Part shown: positions 42,705 through 51,607 of the stretch, one piece after another
Position numbering within the stretch: position 1 is the stretch's first letter
Layout of the letters: the number at the start of each line of letters is the position of its first letter
Assembly (NCBI RefSeq): GCF_000270305.1
Contig: NC_015737.1
Coordinates: 608,501-672,500 of the forward strand
Length of the DNA: 64,000 nucleotides
Source: Clostridium sp. SY8519
GTDB taxonomy: Bacteria; Bacillota; Clostridia; Lachnospirales; Lachnospiraceae
Reading direction: 5' to 3'
Position numbers and translations under genes: made by a program
The notes under the pieces: generated by a model
The model's database searches: none
Told to the model about the DNA's origin: nothing
What the model saw: the letters and a program-made list of their open reading frames with translations, nothing else

Positions 42705-44201
42705 CTATTTTTTCGGGTAAAAACCGCTGGGCTGACCGGACAGATTGATCATGATATTCTTCATCTGTGTATAATGCTCCAGCATTACTTTATGAGTCTC
42801 ACGTCCGATGCCGGATTTCTTGTATCCGCCGAAGGGAGCGCCTTCCGGAATCGCATTATAGGTATTGACCCACATACGGCCGGTCTCAATGGCTCTTGCC
42901 ACTTTGATGGCACGGTTGATATCCTGTGTCCACACAGCGCCGCCCAGGCCGTATTCACTGTCATTGGCCATGGCAATCACATCTTCTTCATCTTTGAATT
43001 TGATTACGACTGCCACCGGTCCGAAGATCTCTTCCTGTGCCACACGCATATCGTTGGTCACATTGGTGATCAGCGTAGGTTTCATGAAATATCCGTCTGC
43101 CAGATCCCCTTCTGTCGCAGCTTCTCCGCCGCATGCAATCTCTGCGCCTTCCTGTTTCGCGATATCGATATAACCCAGGACTTTTTCAAGCTGACGTTTG
43201 TAAATAGAGGCGCCCAGCTGGGTATCTTCTTCCCAGGGCATGCCGATTTTCACACTGTTAAACCGTTTCACTGCCTCTGCTACAAACTTGTCATAAATGT
43301 CTTCCTGTACAAATACACGGGAACCTGCACAGCATACCTGGCCCTGATTAAACAGAATGCCTAACTGAAGGCCGTCCATGGCCTGCTCCCAGTTGCAGTC
43401 GCTGAAGAAAATATTTGCGGATTTTCCGCCTAGTTCCAGAGTTGCGGGAATCAGCTTGTCTGCTGCCGCTTTGGCTACATTCAGTCCCACTTCCGTCGAT
43501 CCGGTAAATGCCAGTTTCGCGAAGCCCGGATGATCCAGAATATACTGGCCGGATTTGGAGCCTGCGCCGGTAATTACATTGAATACGCCTGCCGGCACCA
43601 CGTCCTGAATCAGCTCTGCCAGTCTCAGAAGACTTAACGGTGTGGAGCTGGAGGATTTGATTACCGTACAGCAGCCGGAAGCCAGAACCGGAGCCAGTTT
43701 CCAGGCAGCCATCAGAAACGGAAAGTTCCACGGAACAATCTGACCGACTACACCGATGGGCTCACGGAGAATCAGGCTCAGGGTATCCTTGCCCAGCATA
43801 TTTGCGCTGCCCTCATCCGCGAGAATGGCTCCCGCAAAATACCGGAAATGGTCTGCAGACATGGGAACATCAATTGCTTTGGTCTCCCGGATCGGTTTTC
43901 CGTTGTCCAGTGTCTCAATCAGCGCAAGTTCTTCTGCGTTTTCATCTATAATATCCGCGATTTTATTCAGGATTGCCGCTCTTTCCTGTACTGTAGTCTG
44001 TTTCCAGGATTTGAAGGCTTCCCAGGCGCCTTTTACCGCTTCATCCACATCTTCTCTGGTAGCTTCTGCGCAGCTTGCCAGCTTCTCACCGTTTGCCGGA
44101 CAAAATGTATCAAAGGTCGCGCCGTCAGATGCGGGTTTCCACTGTCCGTTGATAAATAACTGATACTCTGGTTTTAAATTTACTTTTGGTAATACTGCCA
44201 T
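42705..44201 (-). CDS. NAD(P)-dependent aldehyde dehydrogenase
   Basis: A 498-residue ALDH-superfamily enzyme. The Rossmann part includes VPWNFPFLMAAWKLAPVLA near 160, the catalytic Glu is in LELGGKSANIFF (about 264-275) and the catalytic Cys in GQVCCAGSR (about 297-305). It turns an aldehyde into the acid and is not the CoA-acylating type. The ATG at 44201 (AAAGGG before) gives MAVLPKVNLKPEYQLFING, the usual family start. It stands before the iron alcohol dehydrogenase with 234 bases between and a matching promoter. Confidence 0.93.
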   Translation of the reverse strand: MAVLPKVNLKPEYQLFINGQWKPASDGATFDTFCPANGEKLASCAEATREDVDEAVKGAWEAFKSWKQTTVQERAAILNKIADIIDENAEELALIETLDNGKPIRETKAIDVPMSADHFRYFAGAILADEGSANMLGKDTLSLILREPIGVVGQIVPWNFPFLMAAWKLAPVLASGCCTVIKSSSSTPLSLLRLAELIQDVVPAGVFNVITGAGSKSGQYILDHPGFAKLAFTGSTEVGLNVAKAAADKLIPATLELGGKSANIFFSDCNWEQAMDGLQLGILFNQGQVCCAGSRVFVQEDIYDKFVAEAVKRFNSVKIGMPWEEDTQLGASIYKRQLEKVLGYIDIAKQEGAEIACGGEAATEGDLADGYFMKPTLITNVTNDMRVAQEEIFGPVAVVIKFKDEEDVIAMANDSEYGLGGAVWTQDINRAIKVARAIETGRMWVNTYNAIPEGAPFGGYKKSGIGRETHKVMLEHYTQMKNIMINLSGQPSGFYPKK

Positions 44202-44265
44202 AATACTAAGCCCTTTCTCACACATTATTTTGCTTTTTGCCACATATTTTCTTGGAACAAAACCA

Positions 44266-44299
44266 AGTATAAGCCAGATTGTATTTATTGTAAAACAAT
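44266..44299 (-). promoter_or_regulatory. Aldehyde dehydrogenase promoter and shared operator
   Basis: On the minus strand there is TTTACA (44289-44294), 17 bases, TATACT (44266-44271), with the same operator core as before the alcohol dehydrogenase. Upstream are two ACAACTAT-like copies. The gap 44202-44544 holds this promoter, the terminator at 44374-44401 and no gene. Confidence 0.75.
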
Positions 44300-44373
44300 G
44301 CATGGTTGCAACGTACCAACTGATAGTTGTAGGAAAGTTTCTTGCAGTTGTACCGGTTTTTTTCTGTATATCG

Positions 44374-44401
44374 CAAAAACCCTGCAGAAAAAACTGCAGG
44401 G
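44374..44401 (-). terminator. Terminator of the Dpp operon
   Basis: CCCTGCAG/CTGCAGGG with a 6-base loop, then TTTTTG on the minus strand, about 145 bases after the permease stop. Confidence 0.85.
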
Positions 44402-44544
44402 TATTGCGATTTGCCGTTTGATTCGTATCTGTCTTGGGGATGGTCAGGATACAATTGTTCGTTTTGTGAATATGATTCTCACATCAGGTATCCTATCACA
44501 TCCTTCGCCAAAGGTGCGTTGCATTGGCAACATATATGAAATTT

Positions 44545-45447
44545 TTACAAATTGGACTCCCCGTGATTCAGACTCTGCCGGATGTAATTGCCGATATTGG
44601 TAATACACATCAGGGTGACCACCAGAAAAACCCCGGGAATGAGAATGACCCACCAGGAATGCGTCAGCAGCGCTTTCTGGGACAGGGACAGCATGCTTCC
44701 CCAGGATACCGTCTCCACCGGCAGGCCGATGCCCAGAAAGCTCAGGGTGGACTCCGCCACAATGGCCCCCCGGATATTCATTACCACCATAAACATAATC
44801 GAAGACACATAATTGGGCGCCAGATGCCAGCGCAGAATGTGAAAAAATCCGCCGCCCATGCTTCTGGACAGTTTCACATATTCACTGGCGCGGACCCGGC
44901 GCACCTCAGTCCGTATCATCTTGGCTACGCTCATCCATCCGGTCACTCCGATGACCACTGCAATCGCGGTTACACTCTGCCGGCCGATGACCGCCTGCGT
45001 AAATATAATCAGCAGGATGGAAGGGATACTCATGAGGATCTCGGAAAACCGCATCATCACATCATCGGCCCATCCGCCCAGAATTCCGCTGACTGTGCCG
45101 TAAAGCACCGCTATGGCCGTGGAGATAAGCGTGGCCAGAAATCCGATGATCAGCGAACTGCGTCCGCCGTACCAGATCATGGAAAAAACATCCCTGCCCA
45201 GAGAATCTGTCCCGAACAGGAAGGTGCGGTCCGGCGCCGTATCATAATGCAGCAGATCCATGTAGGTCGGATCATGTGTCATAATCAGCCGGCAGAATAC
45301 ACAGCCCAGTACGATGCAGGCCAGGATCACCGCCGATACAACCGGACGGCGGATCCGGCGCAGGGACGCTGCCGGTCTGCAGGACTCCCCGCGGACCACT
45401 TCTGCTCCCACCACTTCAAAATACTGTTCCGGCAGAATCTTATTCAC
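44545..45447 (-). CDS. Dpp/Opp-type ABC permease (DppC class)
   Basis: A 300-residue permease with an N-terminal helix (about 31-53), a periplasm-side loop (FLFGTDSLGRDVFSMIWYGGR near 95) and five more helices. The EAA loop is near YVKLSRSMGGGFFHILRWHLAPN (about 187-209). It starts with GTG after GAGGAGG and overlaps the preceding permease by 8 bases. It imports oligopeptides, nickel or other small solutes together with the genes 45440-50108. Confidence 0.9.
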   Translation of the reverse strand: MNKILPEQYFEVVGAEVVRGESCRPAASLRRIRRPVVSAVILACIVLGCVFCRLIMTHDPTYMDLLHYDTAPDRTFLFGTDSLGRDVFSMIWYGGRSSLIIGFLATLISTAIAVLYGTVSGILGGWADDVMMRFSEILMSIPSILLIIFTQAVIGRQSVTAIAVVIGVTGWMSVAKMIRTEVRRVRASEYVKLSRSMGGGFFHILRWHLAPNYVSSIMFMVVMNIRGAIVAESTLSFLGIGLPVETVSWGSMLSLSQKALLTHSWWVILIPGVFLVVTLMCITNIGNYIRQSLNHGESNL

Positions 45448-46456
45448 GGGAAGTCACCTCCTCTCCGATTTCCGGATGCCGCTCCGGTTTCATACGGGTA
45501 TCGATCCGTTCACTGACCGCTTGTCCGGTGATATTCCCCAGGATCACCAGGATGCCGGTGAGAATCACCAGTACCATCAGCATATTGTAATCATGATACT
45601 TCGCGCTTTCAAAAGACAGGGTCCCCAGTCCCGGATAGGAAAACACCATTTCGACGATGTAGGTTCCCTCCAGCACATGGGGCAGCGATATGGCCATGAT
45701 GCTGATGTAGGCCGGCAGGATATTCCGCACACAGTGGCGGTTCATAATCTGCCGGCGGGTCAGTCCCATGCTTTTGCCCAGCAGCACATATTCCATCCTG
45801 GTTTCCTCCAGCAGGCGGTTGCGGATCAGATAGGCATAGTACCAGAGATGGCTCAGCACAATCACCGTCAGCGGAAGAATCATATGCAGAATCCGGTTCT
45901 GTACCGATCCCTCCTGTCCGTAGGAAAACGCGCCGCTGCTCGGAAGCAGCCGGAAGGTTACGCTGAACACGAGAATCAGGATCAGGGACAGCCAGAACTC
46001 CGGAATACAGCTGGTGACCGTCCCTGCCCTGCACAAAACCGTATCGGCCGGTCCGCCTTCCCGTCCGGCGCAGAACACCCCAAGAAGCAGCGCCAGAAGA
46101 AACGTAAGGACAAACCCTACCCCGCCCAGAATCAGCGTGTTGGCCAGGCGGCCGCTGATGACCTCCATGACATCCTGCTTGTATTTGTAGGAAATACCGA
46201 AATTTCCCTGCAGCGCATGCCGCACCCAGATGGCATACTGTTCCGGAACCGGTTTTTTCAGGCCCAGTCTGTCCATCGCAGCATCTCTCTGCTCGGTAGA
46301 CATACGCTCCGCCTGGTCTCCGTAATAGGAAACCAGGGGATCTCCCGGCGCGGCCCGGGACATGGCAAATACCAGCATGGACAGGGCAACTATGGATATT
46401 ACAAATAACAGAATCTTCTGTATCACGAAAACCGCGAAGCTTTTTTTTCTCTTCAT
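45440..46456 (-). CDS. Dpp/Opp-type ABC permease (DppB class)
   Basis: A 338-residue permease with a first helix at about 12-32, the conserved RAAPGDP loop (about 34-40), a long external segment and the EAA loop VLLGKSMGLTRRQIMNRHCVRN (spanning about 219-240). It pairs with the DppC-class gene that it overlaps. Its ribosome site is weak (GAGAGAA), so coupling to the upstream ATPase gene 18 bases away is likely. Confidence 0.9.
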   Translation of the reverse strand: MKRKKSFAVFVIQKILLFVISIVALSMLVFAMSRAAPGDPLVSYYGDQAERMSTEQRDAAMDRLGLKKPVPEQYAIWVRHALQGNFGISYKYKQDVMEVISGRLANTLILGGVGFVLTFLLALLLGVFCAGREGGPADTVLCRAGTVTSCIPEFWLSLILILVFSVTFRLLPSSGAFSYGQEGSVQNRILHMILPLTVIVLSHLWYYAYLIRNRLLEETRMEYVLLGKSMGLTRRQIMNRHCVRNILPAYISIMAISLPHVLEGTYIVEMVFSYPGLGTLSFESAKYHDYNMLMVLVILTGILVILGNITGQAVSERIDTRMKPERHPEIGEEVTSRE

Positions 46457-46474
46457 AAGCCGATGTTCTCTCTT

Positions 46475-48514
46475 TCAGTTTCCCTCATTCCCGACGGCCG
46501 GATTCTGCCCCTTCGCAGCATCCAGCAGCACAAAATGCCCCGGGCATACCTCTGTAAACGTTCCGGAAAGAGGCCCCTGCGGACGGTAAACCTCCAGTTT
46601 CTTTCTGCGCTCCGCTTCCGGATCCGGCACCGGCATGGCGGACAGCAGGGCCCGGGTATAGGGATGAAGGGGGTTGCGGTACAGTTCTTCGGTGTCAGCC
46701 AGTTCTACCAGATGGCCCCGGTACATCACCCCTACGCGGTCGCTCAGGAACCGTACCATCGACAGGTCATGGGCAATAAATAGAAGTGTGCTTCCATGTT
46801 CCCGGACCAGATGACGGAACAGATTCACAATCTGCGCCTGTACCGATACATCCAGCGCAGCCAGCGGTTCGTCAGCAATCAGAAGCCGCGGCTTCATGGC
46901 AAAGGCACGCGCGATGCTCACCCGCTGCCGCTGTCCGCCGGACAGCTGGGAAGGATACCGGTTCAGAAGCTCCGGTTCCAGTCCCACCGCTTCCATCATT
47001 TCCGTAAGATAGCGGTTCCGCTCGCGCCTGTTTTTGCAGCGGTGATGGATTTTCAGCGGTTCCGCAATGATATCCTTCACTTTCATGCGCTGATTCAGCG
47101 CGGAAGAGGAATCCTGAAGAATCAGCTGAATTTCCTGCTGAATGCGGCTTCTGTGGGCCCGTACCGCTGCCGGGTCTGTCAGATCCACCCCGTCATACGT
47201 CACCTGTCCGGAAGTAATCGGGTAAATATGCATCAGGCATTTCGCCACGGTGGACTTGCCGGATCCGGACTCCCCGACCAGGGAGAAAATCTCCCCCTGC
47301 CGGATCTGAAACGACACATCGGTCAGTGCATGGAGCACATGGTTCCGGCTCATGGGAAACAAATGGTTCATGTGAGAAACGCAAAGCAGAGGCTCTGCCG
47401 CCTCCTTCTCCGGCGGTTTCTGCCGTTCTTCCGGTTTCTCATGGTTTTTTTCCAGAATCGCCTCCATGGGCGGCTTATGGACGTGGGGCTGCTCCGCCCC
47501 CCTGTGTCCGGGACTGAAGGCCGGCATCAGTTTCGGCGCCCGGGGATCTTCCAGCCAGGAAGCCACCTGATGGGTGGGACTGACCGGGAAAAAGGGCGGC
47601 GCCTGCACATAATCAATGCCCAGGGCCTGCGGATTGCGCGGGGCAAAGGCGTCTCCGGGAATCGGGTCGATCAGATTGGGGGGAAAACCGAGAATCGGAT
47701 GCAGGTGCCCCTGATGCGCGTTTGACGGCAGTGCCCCCAGCAGCCCGCAGGTATAGGGATGTCTCGGATCGTGGTAAATTTCACTGCTCTCGCCGATTTC
47801 AATCACTTTTCCCGCATACATGACTGCTACACGATCCGCAATTTTTGCCACCACTCCCAGATCATGGGTGACAAAAAGGATGCTGATTCCTGTCTGTTCA
47901 CGAATTTTAAGCATCAGATCCAGGATCTGGGCCTGCACAGTGACATCCAGCGCCGTCGTCGGCTCATCCGCAATGAGGATCTCCGGCTCGGAGGCCAGTG
48001 CTGCCGCCAGCACACAGCGCTGCCGCATGCCGCCGGACAGGTTCCAGGGATGCATCCTGCAGCGCGTTTCCGCCTCCGGAATCCCGACCAGCTCCATCAG
48101 CTCCACCGCCCGTTTCCGCACCTGATCTCCCGTCAGCTCCGGATGATGGCAGCGGAGCGCTTCCCCGATCTGGCGCCCTACCGGCATGGTGGGATCCATG
48201 GACATCATGGGGTCCTGAAAGACCATGGAAAACAGCTTTCCCCGCAGTCCGCACAGCTTCCGCTCAGGCATTGCCGTAATTTCATAGCTGCCGGCCTGTA
48301 TGCTTCCTCCGGTGACTGACGCGGTTCTGGGCAGAAGTCCCATAATACTGCGGCACAGGATGCTCTTTCCGCTGCCGGATTCCCCTACAACAGCAAGAAT
48401 CTCCCCCTGCCTCACAGACAGGGAGAGATCACGCACCGCATGAACCGTGCCCGTTTCCGACCGGATATCCACAGAAAGATGTTCGATTTTCAGTATCGGC
48501 TGCTCTTCGGTCAT
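46475..48514 (-). CDS. Fused Dpp/Opp ABC ATPase (DppD-DppF)
   Basis: A 679-residue protein with two complete ABC ATPase domains in one chain. Domain 1 (about 1-320) has GESGSGKS, LSGGMRQR and LIADEPTTALD. A Pro/Glu/Lys-rich linker spans about 325-375. Domain 2 (about 378-660) has GESGSGKS, LSGGQRQR and LIADEPLAALD. Both carry the C-terminal oligopeptide/nickel signature (RHPYTCGLLGALP and LHPYTRALLSAMP). Most Dpp systems encode these as two proteins. The ATG at 48514 follows AAGGAG. Confidence 0.92.
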   Translation of the reverse strand: MTEEQPILKIEHLSVDIRSETGTVHAVRDLSLSVRQGEILAVVGESGSGKSILCRSIMGLLPRTASVTGGSIQAGSYEITAMPERKLCGLRGKLFSMVFQDPMMSMDPTMPVGRQIGEALRCHHPELTGDQVRKRAVELMELVGIPEAETRCRMHPWNLSGGMRQRCVLAAALASEPEILIADEPTTALDVTVQAQILDLMLKIREQTGISILFVTHDLGVVAKIADRVAVMYAGKVIEIGESSEIYHDPRHPYTCGLLGALPSNAHQGHLHPILGFPPNLIDPIPGDAFAPRNPQALGIDYVQAPPFFPVSPTHQVASWLEDPRAPKLMPAFSPGHRGAEQPHVHKPPMEAILEKNHEKPEERQKPPEKEAAEPLLCVSHMNHLFPMSRNHVLHALTDVSFQIRQGEIFSLVGESGSGKSTVAKCLMHIYPITSGQVTYDGVDLTDPAAVRAHRSRIQQEIQLILQDSSSALNQRMKVKDIIAEPLKIHHRCKNRRERNRYLTEMMEAVGLEPELLNRYPSQLSGGQRQRVSIARAFAMKPRLLIADEPLAALDVSVQAQIVNLFRHLVREHGSTLLFIAHDLSMVRFLSDRVGVMYRGHLVELADTEELYRNPLHPYTRALLSAMPVPDPEAERRKKLEVYRPQGPLSGTFTEVCPGHFVLLDAAKGQNPAVGNEGN

Positions 48515-48524
48515 TCCCGGCTCC

Positions 48525-50108
48525 TTATTCCAGTGTCCAGTCCTCAACGTTCCAGAAGATCCCGACTCCATGATGTCCCAGCACCGTGTCTGTCGTGATT
48601 CCATGGATTTTCACATTGGATACGTAATTGGCATCCACATAACACAGGAACGTATACGGCGGATTTTTCGTCAGTTCTTTCAGAAATTCGCTGTAATATG
48701 CTTTTCTTTTTTTCCGGCTGTCTGTCTGCCGCGCCCTGGTCAGCGCCTGATCCACCGCCGGATCCGAATAGTAATTAAAATTGCTGCCCTGGCCGGTTAC
48801 AAAAATCTTGTAGGTATGGTCATCCGCGTCAAAGGGACTGCCCCAGCCTACCAGAAATGCCTGCTGGTTTTCCCAGTCAATTTCGGAGGCAATCTGACTC
48901 TTGCAGAGAATACCCACTTTTTTCAGCTGCTGGGAAACCACACTGGCCAGATCTGCCCGGACCTGATCCCCTTCTTTTACTGTAATGGTAAAGCTGAGTT
49001 TTCTGCCGTTTTTCTCACGGATGCCGTCCTTTCCCGCTTTCCATCCGGCCTTTTCCAGAATCTGTTTCGCTTTTTCCGGATTGTAGGAGAATTTTTCGAT
49101 GGAAGTATCATTGTACTGATTTCTCTGCAGCGGACTGTAGGCAACGTCTCCCTCTCCCAGAAGCACACTCTTCACCATGGCCTCCCGGTCTACCGCATAG
49201 TTAATCGCCGGAATCACGTCTTTGTTTTTCTTCCAAAAACTGTTATTGAAATTGTACATGATGCCGCGGTAATCCGCTGTCTTCATCTCATAAACGGTAT
49301 ACTGGCTGTCTTTCTCAAAAGATGCCAGATCTTTCGGCGTTACCTGGGCCAGGTTCAGTTCGCCCGACTGCAGCTGCATCGCCTTCGCATTGTCATCATT
49401 CACAATCTTGAACACAATCGTTCCGATATGCGGCGCACCTTTGTAATACGTGTCATTCTTTTTCAGAACAATGCTCTGTCCCTGGGTCCAGCTGGACAGT
49501 TTATAGGGACCGGTGCCGATGGGATGGCGGAAAAAGTCATCGCTCTGCATATCCTTACCCTTCAGGCAGTGTTCCGGCAGAATACCGATGGTCATATAAT
49601 CCAGAAATGCCACATTTTTTTCTTTCAGGCGAAACTGGATGGTATACGGATCCTTTACCGTTATTTTCTCAATATCTTCATAATTGGATGCAATCTCCGA
49701 CTGATTGTCCGGATTTCGGATGGCATCGATGGTAAATTTCACATCTGCCGCGGTAAATGCCTTTCCATCGTGCCATTTGACGTCTTTGCGAAGATAAAAG
49801 GTATAGGTATGGGTTTTTTCATCAATTTTCCAGCGTTCTGCCAGTCCCGGCTTCACACTGCCGTCCCCGTCATGGGCGGTCAGTCCGTCAAACAGAAGCA
49901 GGTTGATCTCCCCATGCTCATCCATGGCCGGATTGATTCTGGTATAATCTCCGCTGCCGTATACCAGTGTGCTGCCGTCTGCGGATGTCTCCGCGGCGGT
50001 GCCTGATACACTTCCTGTCCCGGAAGAGTCCGTCTTGCTTCCGCAGCCCGCAAGAAGCGACAGCCCAAGCGCGCATACCATTGCCAATACAGTCAGTTTT
50101 TTTCTCAT
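48525..50108 (-). CDS. Family 5 substrate-binding lipoprotein
   Basis: A 527-residue lipoprotein with signal peptide and lipobox LAGC (Cys22), a Ser/Thr/Gly linker and an SBP_bac_5 domain (AERWKIDEKTHTYTFYLRKD, then VKWHDGKAFTAADVKFTI, at about 95-135). It binds the solute for the ABC transporter encoded next. The ATG at 50108 has AAGGGGAG about 11 bases before. Peptides are the default substrate; a nickel or metallophore substrate is possible given the metal-linked genes just upstream. Confidence 0.92.
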   Translation of the reverse strand: MRKKLTVLAMVCALGLSLLAGCGSKTDSSGTGSVSGTAAETSADGSTLVYGSGDYTRINPAMDEHGEINLLLFDGLTAHDGDGSVKPGLAERWKIDEKTHTYTFYLRKDVKWHDGKAFTAADVKFTIDAIRNPDNQSEIASNYEDIEKITVKDPYTIQFRLKEKNVAFLDYMTIGILPEHCLKGKDMQSDDFFRHPIGTGPYKLSSWTQGQSIVLKKNDTYYKGAPHIGTIVFKIVNDDNAKAMQLQSGELNLAQVTPKDLASFEKDSQYTVYEMKTADYRGIMYNFNNSFWKKNKDVIPAINYAVDREAMVKSVLLGEGDVAYSPLQRNQYNDTSIEKFSYNPEKAKQILEKAGWKAGKDGIREKNGRKLSFTITVKEGDQVRADLASVVSQQLKKVGILCKSQIASEIDWENQQAFLVGWGSPFDADDHTYKIFVTGQGSNFNYYSDPAVDQALTRARQTDSRKKRKAYYSEFLKELTKNPPYTFLCYVDANYVSNVKIHGITTDTVLGHHGVGIFWNVEDWTLE

Positions 50109-50140
50109 TGCTTCACACTCCCCTTGTTTTTTCTGTAATA

Positions 50141-50169
50141 ACCATAGCATCTGGGTTTTATGCATACAA
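50141..50169 (-). promoter_or_regulatory. Promoter of the Dpp operon
   Basis: On the minus strand there is TTGTAT (50164-50169), 17 bases, TATGGT (50141-50146), about 30 bases before the lipoprotein gene. Confidence 0.5.
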
Positions 50170-50190
50170 GCGGGGGTGGGGGTTCTTTTT

Positions 50191-50616
50191 TTAATTTTCC
50201 AGTTCCAGTATACGGCCGGCCAGCTCAATGGCATCCAGGATGCAGTCGTCACAGGACCGCAGTATTTTTCCGGTATCTGCACCCTTTAATTCCCTGCAGA
50301 TAATAGAAGAATTGCGGGCAGCAAATGCTTCTTTGATTTCCTTGCCCAGCTGAAACGTCCCGGGTACCGTCCGTTTTCCCTGAATTGGGATTCCGCCGCT
50401 GTTCTTTAAACCGGCCAGCATCAGCGCGCCGGATACCGCGCCGCAGATACCGCTCATATCACCGGTTCCCAGGCCGAAGGCCTCCGCCATCTGAAAGGCA
50501 GCGTTTTTGTCTGCTCCCAGCTGTTCGCAGTACCAGGTCACAACAATCTGGGCACAGTTATATCCGCTTCTGTGCAGTTCCTTTACTTTTTCCATGCGTT
50601 CTTCTCTTGTCTCCAT
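50191..50616 (-). CDS. C_GCAxxG_C_C family protein
   Basis: A 141-residue protein of the C_GCAxxG_C_C family. It has the cysteine pattern GYNCAQIVVTWYC (about 18-30), GDMSGICGAVSGALML (about 50-65), and later cysteines near CRELKG and CDDCILDA. The family is common in anaerobes near redox or metal genes; its job is unknown. The N-terminal GLGTGDMSGICGAVSGA stretch is its hallmark. The ATG follows GGGAGG. It lies downstream of a CsoR-type repressor. Confidence 0.85.
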   Translation of the reverse strand: METREERMEKVKELHRSGYNCAQIVVTWYCEQLGADKNAAFQMAEAFGLGTGDMSGICGAVSGALMLAGLKNSGGIPIQGKRTVPGTFQLGKEIKEAFAARNSSIICRELKGADTGKILRSCDDCILDAIELAGRILELEN

Positions 50617-50640
50617 CCTTTGCCTCCCTGTCTGTTTCGC

Positions 50641-50670
50641 AAAAAACTGCTGCCGGAAAACGGCAGCAGT
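50641..50670 (-). terminator. Terminator after the CsoR-type gene
   Basis: ACTGCTGCCG/CGGCAGCAGT is a perfect 10-base stem, loop of 5, then TTTTTT on the minus strand, right after the stop codon. Confidence 0.92.
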
Positions 50671-50671
50671 C

Positions 50672-50998
50672 TTACTTTACAAATGAATCAATCGCGCGGT
50701 TTAACGCCTCAATTTCTGCTGTATCTCCGGATGCAATGGCGTCCGCGATGCAGCTGTTTAGATGTTCTTTCAGAATCTCCTTGCCGGCGCTGTTGAGGGC
50801 CGATTTGACCGCTGCCAGCTGAACCAGAATTTCTGCGCAGTCCCGCTCATCTTCTACCATCTTTTTGATGGATTCCAGATGACCGATGGCTTTTGCCAGC
50901 CGGTTGCGGATTTTTACGGTTTCCTCGTGGGAGTGGGTATGCATATGCAGCTGTCCATCTGGTCCCTCATGGGCGTGTATTCCGGTATTTTTCTTCAA
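50672..50998 (-). CDS. CsoR/RcnR/FrmR-family repressor
   Basis: A 108-residue all-helical repressor. The core is RNRLAKAIGHLESIKKMVEDERDCAEILVQL... with the metal or thiol Cys near 53, a second ligand His near 78 (KEHLNSC) and Cys near 82. The N-terminus is His-rich (GIHAHEGPDGQLHMHTHSH), as in some copper, nickel or formaldehyde sensors. It starts with TTG after GCAGGAG. Which metal or aldehyde it senses is not clear; the C_GCAxxG and FmdE genes beside it are candidate targets. Confidence 0.85.
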   Translation of the reverse strand: MKKNTGIHAHEGPDGQLHMHTHSHEETVKIRNRLAKAIGHLESIKKMVEDERDCAEILVQLAAVKSALNSAGKEILKEHLNSCIADAIASGDTAEIEALNRAIDSFVK

Positions 50999-51076
50999 AA
51001 CTGGCTCTCCTGCTTCCGGTAAAAAAAGTTATTCACAGTTTACCCACGGAACGGTATCCCGTCAGGTCCGTTTCCG

Positions 51077-51607
51077 TCAGATGTCATAGCGCTGGTAAGG
51101 CTTCCAGCAGTCCGGACAGTACTTCTTCCCATGGTACAGCTTCAGATAATTCTCTGCCGTCAGCTCTCCGCAGCCATCACAGTGGTAAGAATCAAAACTC
51201 CGGGCATATTCCGGCAGCGCCAGTCTGACTTCTGTCAGATCAAACAGCTCTTCCGGATCCCTCGATGCGTAATATGCCCTGGATTCTCCTTTTTTCACCC
51301 AGTCCGGCTTGTCTTTCAGAATCATGCGGACGGATTTGCCGGTTTTCCGGTTAAAAAAGGTAAATGCCTGTTTGCCGGTCAGATGGAACATCAGATTTCC
51401 TTTTCCGGCGCTGCATCCTAACAGATACTGAATGGCATCCACCCCGCAGGCATCATTCTCGGAAATACATGCCGTCTCCTCATCGGAGGCATGCTCCAGA
51501 TCCAGCAGCCGGGCCGCGTATTCTGCCGCCTGAAACCCGATCATCAGGCCGCCGCAGGAATGTCCGTGAAATGCTGTGCATGCGTTCCATTTTTCCTCAT
51601 TTATCAT
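51077..51607 (-). CDS. FmdE-like zinc-ribbon protein
   Basis: A 176-residue protein. The FmdE domain has FHGHSCGGLMIG (about 13-24) and NDACGVDAIQYLLGCSAGKGNL (spanning about 50-72), with Cys and His residues for metal. A C-terminal zinc finger has CDGCGELTAENY and CPDCW. FmdE-type proteins go with Mo/W formylmethanofuran dehydrogenase in archaea, but similar proteins exist in many anaerobic bacteria without that pathway. The ATG at 51607 has GGAGGG before it and overlaps the end of the GDPD gene by 11 bases. Confidence 0.85.
   Translation of the reverse strand: MINEEKWNACTAFHGHSCGGLMIGFQAAEYAARLLDLEHASDEETACISENDACGVDAIQYLLGCSAGKGNLMFHLTGKQAFTFFNRKTGKSVRMILKDKPDWVKKGESRAYYASRDPEELFDLTEVRLALPEYARSFDSYHCDGCGELTAENYLKLYHGKKYCPDCWKPYQRYDI

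Noticed and set aside
48447..50006. A 519-codon open frame on the plus strand
   Set aside because: It is antisense to the substrate-binding lipoprotein, which has a signal peptide, lipobox and family motifs.
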